From positions 1,798,001 to 1,862,000 of the forward strand of contig JBMNMU010000001.1 of assembly GCA_050953505.1 (NCBI GenBank): a stretch of DNA of 64,000 nucleotides. Direction: 5' to 3'. This document shows positions 53,262-60,247 of this stretch, piece after piece. Made by a program: the position numbers and the translations under genes. Source of the DNA: JBMNMU01 sp050953505 (GTDB lineage: Bacteria; Bacillota; Clostridia; Peptostreptococcales; Anaerovoracaceae). Positions within the stretch are counted from its first letter, which is position 1; each line of letters begins with the position of its first letter. The notes under the pieces are model-generated. The model saw nothing but the letters and a program-made list of their open reading frames with translations. It searched no databases and had not been told where the DNA came from.

Positions 53262-54890
53262 ATGATTATTAATCACAATATTTCAGCTCTTAACGCCCAT
53301 CGCCAATTAGGAGCAAACCAGAACTCAGTTGCAAACTCATTGGAGAAGCTTTCTTCAGGTCTTCGTATTAACCGTGCTGGAGATGACGCAGCAGGTCTTG
53401 CGATTTCTGAAAAAATGCGTGCACAAATTAGTGGATTAGAAATGGCATCTAAGAATGCCCAAGACGGTAAACTAGAAATGCCGCACTAAGTAGCAATACT
53501 TAGTTGATAACTCCGTGAATTCGGTGGAACCCCAAACCAAACAAGCAGTGTGGATGGTGGGCAATACCGAGCCAAGCCTAGTGAATTGTAAGTAGAAGGT
53601 AGCTAGGAAGGTGTAACGATCAGGTAGTGAGGATACAGACCAATAACCTACCCACGAGCGCGGGGCATCCCAAGTGGATGAAGATATGATCTGAACTTTA
53701 TGGAAACATAAAGAAGTAGTGGATTAAATACCACTGCGATAACAATATTGATTTCTTTAATCCAAACTGCAGAAGGTGCTTTAAACGAAACACATTCAAT
53801 TTTACAACGTATGCGTGAACTTGCTGTACAAGCATCTAACGACACTAATACAGCTGATGATCGTGCGGAAATTCAAAAAGAAGTCGATCAATTAACTCAA
53901 GAAATTGATAGAATCGCTAATACCACAGAATTTAACACTAAGAAGTTATTGAATGGTGGTGCTTCAGTTAATGCAACTGTAGCCGGAGCTGCAGCTGATC
54001 AAGTAACAGTTCAGGGTGGAAGTGCTGAAACGCAGGTTGGTGGGACTGTCACAATGACGGCATTCACAACTGCAACACAAGATACATGGACTGCTACTGC
54101 TACTAGTTTGACTGAAAACACAGCGTTTACTGACACTAGTGCTATTACAATTAATGGTGTATCGTTCTCTTTCGATACAACCGACACTATCGGTGACGCT
54201 ATAGAAAAAATTAACGATGCTGGTATAGGAGCTGTTGCATCATTAGATGGTGGAAAATTATTAATTAAGTCTAATACATTAGGTAGTAAATCAGACCTTA
54301 CGATTGCAGGTGCAACTAATGATTTTGGCGGTGCTAAAGCAGAAGGTGTTGATGCAACAATAACTGCTGCGGATGTATCTTCATATAAAGCTGATGGAAA
54401 TAAAATTACTGTCTTAGGTGGTTCAGGAAATGCCACAGGTTTGGAATTTGAAGTTAGTGGTGCTACAGGTGCAGCGACACTTACAGTAACTTCAAATGGT
54501 GGATTAAATATGCATATTGGAGCTAATGAAGGCCAAGCTATGTATGTTTCAATTGGAGATATGAGAGCTGCTTCTTTAGGTGTTAATGCTATTGATTTAA
54601 CAACAACTACTAATGCTGAAAGTGCAATCACAACTATTAATGATGCAATCTCTAAAGTTTCTAGTGAACGTTCAAAACTAGGAGCATTCCAAAATAGACT
54701 AGATCATACAATTAACAACCTAGGTGCTTCTGCAGAGAACTTAACTGCTGCAGAATCACGTATCCGTGACGTTGATATGGCAAAAGAAATGATGGAGTTC
54801 ACTAAGAACAATATCCTTTCACAAGCGGCACAATCAATGTTAGCTCAAGCTAACCAAATGCCTCAGGGTGTTTTACAGTTACTTCAGTAA
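53262..54890 (+). CDS. fliC: flagellin FliC, coding sequence interrupted by a group I intron
   Basis: The start is ATG 53262, 8 nt after AAGGAGG; an earlier ATG at 53256 is too close. Exon 1 (53262-53468, 69 codons) encodes the conserved N-terminus MIINHNISALNAHRQLG through KNAQDG. Exon 2 (53751-54890) resumes ISLIQTAEGALNETHSILQRM and ends NQMPQGVLQLLQ. Joined, they give a 448-residue flagellin with normal D0/D1 ends and a variable Ala/Thr-rich middle (about residues 135-320) that includes a flagellin IN-like motif. Without splicing, translation stops at 53489 after about 75 residues. SigD drives it and FliW-CsrA probably regulates it. Confidence 0.95.
53469..53750 (+). mobile_element. group I intron (282 nt, no ORF) in flagellin gene
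   Basis: All core helices can be drawn. P1: exon CGGU (53465-53468) with GCCG (53480-53483), giving the required U-G pair at the 5' splice site. P10: GAAAU (53475-53479) with exon-2 AUUUC. P2: ACUAAGU/ACUUAGU. P3: ACUCC (53510) with GG(U)AGU (53623-53628). P4: UCGGU/ACCGA in the typical CAAUACCGAGCCAAGCC segment. P6: CCUAG/CUAGG. P7: GAUCA (53618) with UGAUC (53687). P9: CUUUAUG-GAAA-CAUAAAG. The intron ends in G, as expected. There is no homing endonuclease frame. Exact excision restores the flagellin frame. Confidence 0.95.
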
Positions 54891-54894
54891 TAAG

Positions 54895-54924
54895 CCACAA
54901 AGCGTACTTCAGTTATTACAGTAA
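54895..54924 (+). pseudogene. fossil of a second flagellin 3' end
   Basis: Just 4 nt past the fliC stop the DNA encodes PQSVLQLLQ-stop, the canonical flagellin C-terminus, parallel to the real end PQGVLQLLQ. It is not in frame with fliC and has no gene before it. It appears to be left by recombination between flagellin copies. Confidence 0.7.
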
Positions 54925-54983
54925 TCGTAATTCAAGAGGTACAGCCAAATTATATACCGGTCTACTAGATAGACAACCTACTG

Positions 54984-55006
54984 AAAGCCGCCCTTAAGGT
55001 GGCTTT
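54984..55006 (+). terminator. fliC terminator
   Basis: AAAGCC.CC pairs with GG.GGCTTT, followed by TTGGCGTTT. A similar hairpin with the same flanks (CTGAAAGCC..GGCTTT) recurs at about 55150-55170, after the GGDEF-gene fragment. Confidence 0.7.
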
Positions 55007-55033
55007 TGGCGTTTCACTATAATCATTTACTGT

Positions 55034-55133
55034 AAATAAGGCTCATCTTATTATAAACTTGTCCGATTAAAGATACCTAGGATATTTACTGCATATAAGC
55101 TTTGGGTCAATGGTGAGATGGTCGCGGTCTACT
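55034..55133 (+). pseudogene. deletion fragment of the downstream GGDEF gene's 5' region
   Basis: Bases 55034-55067 match 55861-55894 (upstream of the GGDEF gene), and 55069-55133 match 56268-56330 (inside it), with few differences. The piece between, about 370 bp, is missing. It is therefore an old duplicate with an internal deletion, now followed by a second terminator-like hairpin. Confidence 0.8.
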
Positions 55134-55232
55134 TGTTAGACTACATACTGAAAGCCTCTCTAAGGGGCTTTAGGCATTGCATTGTCTCAATGTTTATAGG
55201 GTTTTTTTATTGTTAAATGTTGTAATTTTTTC

Positions 55233-55261
55233 TTGATAATGGATTGTCTATGTGATATATT
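55233..55261 (+). promoter_or_regulatory. promoter of putative toxin mRNA
   Basis: TTGATA (55233-55238) and TATATT (55256-55261) are separated by 17 nt. The transcript would start near GGTGCTACC, a sequence found at the start of both arms of this locus. Confidence 0.7.
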
Positions 55262-55322
55262 AAATTTAGGTGCTACCAGAGAAACGGTGGCGGTTAAGCC
55301 CTTTTCGGAGGGGGTGATGCGT

Positions 55323-55406
55323 ATGTCTACTGCAGATACAATAGCTTTCACAGCTTTGATTTTTTATATTGTATTTGTTACATATACGATCACAAAAAAG
55401 AAATAA
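55323..55406 (+). CDS. 27-residue hydrophobic peptide, putative type I toxin
   Basis: ATG 55323 (or the in-frame ATG 55317) follows GGAGGGGG. The peptide starts MSTADTIAFTALIF, is one membrane-spanning helix, and ends in KKK. This resembles the small holin-like type I toxins of Firmicutes. A convergent RNA gene lies opposite its 3' end and the two share a bidirectional terminator. A second copy of the locus at 57.9 kb has lost exactly this reading frame. Toxicity is inferred, not shown. Confidence 0.7.
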   Translation: MSTADTIAFTALIFYIVFVTYTITKKK

Positions 55407-55482
55407 TCGCCCCGTCCTGAAAAACGAGCGATTATTTTTTAACTAAACATTTCAGGGCTAACCGTTGCCAGTAGCACCTCTT
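55395..55482 (-). ncRNA. putative antisense RNA antitoxin
   Basis: A minus-strand promoter with TTGCAT (55517-55512) and GATAAT (55494-55489), 17 nt apart, would start RNA near 55482. It begins GAGGTGCTACTGG..GGTTAGCCC, like the toxin mRNA's own start, and ends at the shared hairpin with a U-run (TTTCTTTTTTG). It overlaps the 3' end of the toxin mRNA, the usual layout of type I antitoxins. Confidence 0.65.
55402..55440. terminator. bidirectional terminator of toxin mRNA and antisense RNA
   Basis: AATAATCGC (55402-55410) pairs with GCGATTATT (55428-55436). T-runs follow on both strands. Confidence 0.85.
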
Positions 55483-55591
55483 GTTTATATTATCCCATAG
55501 CGCTATATGAAATGCAAGGGCTTTTTATCAATTACCATGGCTTACGCGGAAGCCCCACTCCAAAATAAAGGCACTGGGATTTGTGAATATA

Positions 55592-55863
55592 TTACATGAT
55601 AAGTAATACGCTAGCCATGTAAGTCTCGTCCCAACAAGCCCTAAAGCGCTTCTGTGGACCTGTCATTTTATCCTTGTCTCCGCTTCCTCGCATGGTCTTC
55701 CCAACAATCGCTACGATTCCAAGCTCCTTGTCTTTGCAGATTTCCGGCATCCAAAGGATAAAGCTTCGCTCAAATTCCTTCCCATCAATCCACTTAAATA
55801 CCCGCTCAAAGGTATCGTGAGATGGCGAACCATTTGGCAATTCGCTATGATCAATTACGGTAA
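55592..55863 (-). pseudogene. fragment of ISAs1-family transposase
   Basis: The leftward frame contains LPNGSPSHDTFERVFKWIDGKEFERSFILWM and IVAIVGKTMRGSGDKDK, which match the N-terminal and early catalytic part of ISAs1-type (H-repeat) transposases (LPNGIPSHDTFxRVF, IAIDGKTLRGS). The key Asp of IDGKT is Val here. Only about 85 residues remain, the 3' part being unrelated, and no terminal repeats are seen. It marks past insertion in this patch. Confidence 0.85.
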
Positions 55864-55929
55864 ATAAGGCTCATCTTATTCTAAACTTGTGCGATAATTA
55901 TTATTGAGATAACTATTGTGAGGTGTTTT

Positions 55930-57933
55930 ATGAAGAGTTACAAGCTGTGTATCTTGATTATAATGATGCTTGTCCTGTCCTTCACTTTTGTAGGCTGTTC
56001 TGTGCAAAAGCCTGGAGTTAAGATGGATAGCCAAGCCGGAATGGCAGACCTTAGCCCATTTCAGCTTGAAAAGGATATCATCTCCCTAGACGGCGAATGG
56101 GAGTTTTACTGGAATCAGCTACTTTTTCCCGGTGAGATAGTTGATGGTGTTTCCCCCCAATATATTCAAATTCCCCGTTCCTGGAATAAGCACTTAAAGG
56201 ATCATGCCGGATATGGCTATGCAACCTATCGACTGACTTTTACCATAGATGAAAGTGAACGGTTAGCTTTAAAGATTCCTAGGATATTTACTGCATATAG
56301 GCTTTGGGTCAATGGAGAGATGGTCGCGGTGGCCGGAGAAATTGGAAAGACTAGGGAAGAAATGAAACCTCAGTACCTTCCTCAGATTGCGTCCTTTGAA
56401 CCTATACAAGGAGAAAACGAAATTATCATTCAGGTTTCTAACTTTCATCATCGCAGTGGGGGTATGCTAGAAAGTATTAAGCTTGGCAAGGAAAAAAATA
56501 TTGCACAACTACGCTATGAAAACTTGGCAAAAGAATTTATTTTATTCGGAAGCTTAATGGTTCTGGGCGCTTATCATCTTGCCTTATTCCTCTTTCGAAA
56601 AAAAAATCGTTCCTCCCTATATTTTGGCATCTTTTGCCTCATGGTTGGTGTAAGAACTCTTTTTGTAGGCGAACGCTTTTTTATGCACCTTTTCCCTCAA
56701 TTCAGCTGGGAGCTTGCTCACAAAATGCAGACTCTGGTGTTTTATTTAGGGGTCCCTCTCATATTAATGTTTTTTATATCTGTTTACCCTAAATACTTCC
56801 ATGCCCCCATCATTAAAATAGCTCAAATCATTGGAGCTGCCTTTGGCCTCCTGGTCCTGCTGGCTCCTGCCAGGATTTTTACCCCTTTCAACCCCATCTA
56901 TCAGGTGTGGTCTGCCATTATCATCATTTATATTTTCGTCATGATATTACGAATCTTTAAACACAAGGAGAAAGGCATACACTTTATTCTCATAGGAGCA
57001 ATTGCCTTATTGTGGAGCAGTGCAAATGACATCATTTTCCTTAGTATATGGATGAATGATAGCGGTTCAACCCTTCTCAGAGCATTAATCAAAACGGGCA
57101 ACTTAAGCTTAGTTGGGCAATTTATCTTTGCTTTTACCATGTCTTTATCCCTTGCCAAGAATTTTTCAGATGCCTTGCAGCAAGAGGAAGTTTTAACTGC
57201 ACAATTGAAAGATATTAATCACCATCTAGACGAGCTGGTATTACGGCGAACGGAGGATTTAGAAAAATCTAATCAGAAAATTGAACACCAAAAAATTGCC
57301 TTGGAAAGAGCAAACGAAGCCCTAACTCAGCTATCTATGCGGGATCCCCTAACCGGGGTTTGGAATCGAAGAAAATATAATGAAGCTAGAGAGAAGGCTT
57401 GGGGACGATGCATAAGATACCAACGTTCCTTTGCTTTAATATTAATCGATATTGATAACTTTAAACAATTTAATGACTGCTCTGGTCATATGGCCGGTGA
57501 TCAATGCCTGATTCAAATCGCAAAGACCCTGGATAATTCCCTATCCCGTTCCTCTGAAATGGTGGCTCGCTACGGTGGCGAAGAGTTTGTGGTATTACTA
57601 ACCGACTTAGAAAAAGAGGAGGCCCTAAAAGTAGCATATCTTTTGCGAGAAAAAATAGAGGCCCTTCATATTCCCCACCAACATTCCCATGTTAGCAATT
57701 TCGTTACAGTTAGTGCCGGGGTCACCTTTGCAATTCCGGATCTCAGCTCCTCCTACGAGGATCTCTTTACAACCGTTGACAGTGCCTTGTACAAGGCAAA
57801 AGAGGCAGGTAAAAACCGAGTTGTTTTTTTTATAGGATTTCAACTTCATAACTTGTTAAGTCTTATATGGCTTGTTTTTCTGTTATATATTTTCATTTTT
57901 CTTAATTGTGGATTTTTTTATATGGTATATTAA
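55930..57933 (+). CDS. lipoprotein-type 7TMR-DISM/GGDEF diguanylate cyclase
   Basis: ATG 55930 follows AGGTG (667 residues). A signal peptide ends at a lipobox (FVGC, Cys23). Residues about 45-185 resemble the DISM extracellular ligand domain (SLDGEWEFYW). Seven membrane helices follow (about 195-405), then a coiled coil and a GGDEF domain with the active RYGGEEFVVLL site, so it should make c-di-GMP. The last 35 residues (after GKNRVVFF) are hydrophobic and lie outside the normal GGDEF end; they are encoded by DNA that matches the toxin promoter region of the element at 57.9 kb. The natural stop was probably lost by insertion. Confidence 0.9.
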   Translation: MKSYKLCILIIMMLVLSFTFVGCSVQKPGVKMDSQAGMADLSPFQLEKDIISLDGEWEFYWNQLLFPGEIVDGVSPQYIQIPRSWNKHLKDHAGYGYATYRLTFTIDESERLALKIPRIFTAYRLWVNGEMVAVAGEIGKTREEMKPQYLPQIASFEPIQGENEIIIQVSNFHHRSGGMLESIKLGKEKNIAQLRYENLAKEFILFGSLMVLGAYHLALFLFRKKNRSSLYFGIFCLMVGVRTLFVGERFFMHLFPQFSWELAHKMQTLVFYLGVPLILMFFISVYPKYFHAPIIKIAQIIGAAFGLLVLLAPARIFTPFNPIYQVWSAIIIIYIFVMILRIFKHKEKGIHFILIGAIALLWSSANDIIFLSIWMNDSGSTLLRALIKTGNLSLVGQFIFAFTMSLSLAKNFSDALQQEEVLTAQLKDINHHLDELVLRRTEDLEKSNQKIEHQKIALERANEALTQLSMRDPLTGVWNRRKYNEAREKAWGRCIRYQRSFALILIDIDNFKQFNDCSGHMAGDQCLIQIAKTLDNSLSRSSEMVARYGGEEFVVLLTDLEKEEALKVAYLLREKIEALHIPHQHSHVSNFVTVSAGVTFAIPDLSSSYEDLFTTVDSALYKAKEAGKNRVVFFIGFQLHNLLSLIWLVFLLYIFIFLNCGFFYMVY

Positions 57934-58074
57934 GAACGGTGCTACCCTATTCGGTAGGCGGTTAGCCCTCGCAAGACGGGTGAAGCACAAAAAAGAAATA
58001 AACCGCCGTGCCTGAAAACATGCGGTTTATTTAAACCATATTCTGGGCTAACCCTTTACCGGTAGCACCTCTTT
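57934..58074 (-). ncRNA. second toxin-antitoxin copy lacking the toxin frame; orphan antisense RNA
   Basis: The stretch has the same ends as the 55.3-kb locus: GGTGCTACCC..GGCGGTTAGCCC at left and GGGCTAACCC..GGTAGCACC at right. The toxin frame is gone: GGGTGAAGC joins directly to ACAAAAAAGAAATAA. The hairpin AAATAAACCGC/GCGGTTTATTT (57996-58032) and the minus-strand promoter (TTGCAA 58108-58103, GATAAT 58086-58081) are intact, so an antitoxin-like RNA may still be made from about 58074 leftward to 57990. Confidence 0.7.
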
Positions 58075-58115
58075 GATTAAATTATCACATATCATCTGAA
58101 GATTGCAAGGATTTT

Positions 58116-58406
58116 TTACTCCACGCCTGTATTTTGCTCTTCTGCAACCTCCAGCAGCGAAATATAAATATTCACCACCACCTGATACAGCTCCGGGGGG
58201 ATTTCTTGCCCTATCTCCAGCTTTGCCAGCAGAGTAGCTGCGCTATCGTCATGATAGATAGCCACGCCATTTTCCATGGCTACCTGTAATATCTTTTGAG
58301 CAATATGCCCTGAGCCTGCCGCAACCACGCTTGGAGCACTATTTTTATCTTGATCATATTTTAATGCGGCAACCCGCAAAACTTCCTTTTCCTCAGACTT
58401 TGACAT
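58116..58406 (-). CDS. FlhB-like cytoplasmic-domain protein (YlqH/FhlB)
   Basis: This 96-residue protein matches the cytoplasmic part of FlhB: VAALKYDQDKNSAPSVVAAGSGHIAQKILQVAMENGVAIYHD and then LEIGQEIPPELYQVV. It has no membrane helices and lacks the NPTH cleavage site before the ALKY motif. In Bacillus the ylqG-ylqH pair is organised in the same way. It may modulate export-gate substrate choice. It overlaps the upstream gene by 14 nt. Confidence 0.9.
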   Translation of the reverse strand: MSKSEEKEVLRVAALKYDQDKNSAPSVVAAGSGHIAQKILQVAMENGVAIYHDDSAATLLAKLEIGQEIPPELYQVVVNIYISLLEVAEEQNTGVE

Positions 58407-59811
58407 CCATTCCTACCTTTCTAAGGCCCAGCTTCGGAAATCTCTTCAAGATGCTAGTACTACCATCGTACCTTCCAACTTGGTAGCCAGATAGCCTATA
58501 GCCCTGATCTTCTATAATATCCTTCAGCTTTCCCCTAGTCCCCTTAACTGCGTCTACTAACCTCTCTGGACACTTAATCTCCAGGTCAATCATCTGATCT
58601 CTGGCAAGGAGATCCACCTCAAAGTTTCCATATTTATCCGACTGTATAATAAAGAAAATGTTTTTTGCCTCCTTGGCATCCCCTTTTCTTTCTTCACAAT
58701 CTTTATCTATAAAGAATTCACCGTATGTATTTTCCTCCATAAATTGTATGGGGATCATAAAATGCATAAGAGGTAATGTAGGGCTTTCGCTCTGAATCAG
58801 AGAAAACAAAAGCTGTTGAGCCGCACCGTTTGCTTTTCCCGTGGCTACCTTCTCGAAGATTTGAGAAAGAAAAGAGGATAGTTGGGTTTCTTTACTATTC
58901 TCCCGTGCCTCTTTACCATGCTGCAAAAGAAGCTTTGCCATATCATGCAAATCCTCTTCTGTTAGATCCGTAAGCTGCTTTAATTCTTCCCCTAATAGAC
59001 TGACAGCCTCTTCAAGCCTACTAGCATCCCCTTTATCATAACGTACAATATGGTGAACGATATCCAGCACCTGATCCCTGGTTTTTTCACTGTATTGAAA
59101 TCCTCTGATCAGACTTCCCAAAGCTGGAACAAAGCTGTTCTTTAAAAAGGAATTAATCTCCTTGAAATTCATTCCCTTATCCTGTATCAAGGTGCTTAAG
59201 GTTTCTACCTGAACTCGTATCAACTCTGCCTGGCTTTTAGGCAGATTCTTCAGCAGGTTTTGACTTTGCTTTAATATTGACTCTAGAGAATAATCTTGAT
59301 TGACATAACCGTCAAAATATTTCAAGACATTGACGATGGCTTCCTTTAAGCTTGGCTGCCCTTCCATCCTGGCAAGAAGCCTCAAGCTATCAAAGAACTC
59401 TCCTTTGAAAATGGTTTCCCCTTGCTCTCTTTTCATAAGCTCTTCTAATAGCTCATGGGGTTTTAAAAAAATCTTATCCAGGATACCATCTGCATCCAAC
59501 CCTAAGGAACTTTCAAGTAATGCGCCCATGCTGACCAATCTTTTCATGGCATCCGACTGGCTAGTGGTACTTCTTAATAAAGGCAGTAGAATTTCTTTAT
59601 TTAAATCCTGAAGGAGAGACTCCTTTCCAGCGTAACCTTGGGTTTTTTCAAGCTTCGGTGCAATCTTTTGTTCTATCCGTTCCGGATGAAGCAGGTCAAA
59701 GATCTTATCTGTGGGCTGCTTTTTGGGCAAATTATCTATACGGTTATTTACTTTTACAGGAGAGGTTATTTTCAATATTTCAGCCACGGTAAAAACCTGC
59801 CTTTCATCCAA
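58393..59811 (-). CDS. YlqG-like FliK-related protein
   Basis: The 472-residue protein lies directly before the FlhB-like gene, as ylqG before ylqH. The first 300 residues are helical and variable. The C-terminal part (FEVDLLARDQMIDLEIKCPERLVDAVKGTRGKLKDIIEDQGYRLSGYQV) resembles FliK/YlqG C-terminal folds. It may be an alternative length-control or export substrate, but this is by family analogy only. The start lies behind AAAACCTGCC, a weak site; ATG 59811 is the best candidate. Confidence 0.75.
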   Translation of the reverse strand: MDERQVFTVAEILKITSPVKVNNRIDNLPKKQPTDKIFDLLHPERIEQKIAPKLEKTQGYAGKESLLQDLNKEILLPLLRSTTSQSDAMKRLVSMGALLESSLGLDADGILDKIFLKPHELLEELMKREQGETIFKGEFFDSLRLLARMEGQPSLKEAIVNVLKYFDGYVNQDYSLESILKQSQNLLKNLPKSQAELIRVQVETLSTLIQDKGMNFKEINSFLKNSFVPALGSLIRGFQYSEKTRDQVLDIVHHIVRYDKGDASRLEEAVSLLGEELKQLTDLTEEDLHDMAKLLLQHGKEARENSKETQLSSFLSQIFEKVATGKANGAAQQLLFSLIQSESPTLPLMHFMIPIQFMEENTYGEFFIDKDCEERKGDAKEAKNIFFIIQSDKYGNFEVDLLARDQMIDLEIKCPERLVDAVKGTRGKLKDIIEDQGYRLSGYQVGRYDGSTSILKRFPKLGLRKVGMDVKV

Positions 59812-59944
59812 ATAGGTCCAGCAAGAGGCACGATTCTATTAAACTGCCCTTGTCTTATATTGTCAAAATTATATATGAACCGCCTATCAAAATCAATGGT
59901 AGTTAGAAATCATATACTTTTGATACCAAACCTAGAAGCCGGAA

Positions 59945-60113
59945 GCATTGGCTATGGTTGAAGCCGGCTGTTGGAGAGATTTTGTAAATACTAGTTGATA
60001 CTCTCCGCTGAAATCGAGCAACATGTTCAGCTCCTGTCAAACACGGTCAAGGTTGGTTTGTTTGACAGTCTGAACATGGTGAGATAATACTGATTTCTGT
60101 ATAAATAATAACA
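59945..60113. repeat. partial fold-back element upstream of cheA
   Basis: The stretch from GGCTATGGTTGAAGCCGGCTG to GATTTCTGTATAAAT matches 30683-30862 (left part of the fliQ-fliR element), including hairpin CATGTTCAG..TGTCAAAC/GTTTGACA..CTGAACATG. The terminal hairpin and right arm are absent. Confidence 0.85.
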
Positions 60114-60141
60114 TTTGATTTTAAGGATTCTGAAAAAAACC

Positions 60142-60168
60142 TAAAATTTATTGTTTTCTTGCCGATAA
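60142..60168 (+). promoter_or_regulatory. SigD (sigma-28) promoter of cheA
   Basis: TAAA (60142-60145), 15 nt, then GCCGATAA (60161-60168) match the consensus perfectly. The leader is about 75 nt. Confidence 0.92.
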
Positions 60169-60247
60169 GTATAATAGGACTAAAAATCTGGATGAAAGAT
60201 TAAATATATATTTATTTTATTGCAGTATATCAAGAAGGGAATATTCT

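Larger units (their letters stand above)
59812..60247. other. spacer between ylqG-like gene and cheA
   Basis: The 436-bp gap has no gene. It holds a half-copy of the 30.7-kb fold-back element and the SigD promoter of cheA. Confidence 0.7.

Noticed and set aside
53469..53750. Frameshift, pseudogene or group II intron as the cause of the split flagellin gene
   Set aside because: The exons rejoin exactly in frame with no lost residues, and P1, P3, P4, P7 and P10 pairings fit a group I intron. There is no group II domain V or 5' GUGYG.
54011..54631. Leftward 206-residue open frame inside fliC
   Set aside because: It is the antisense shadow of the Ala/Thr/Val-rich flagellin middle domain.
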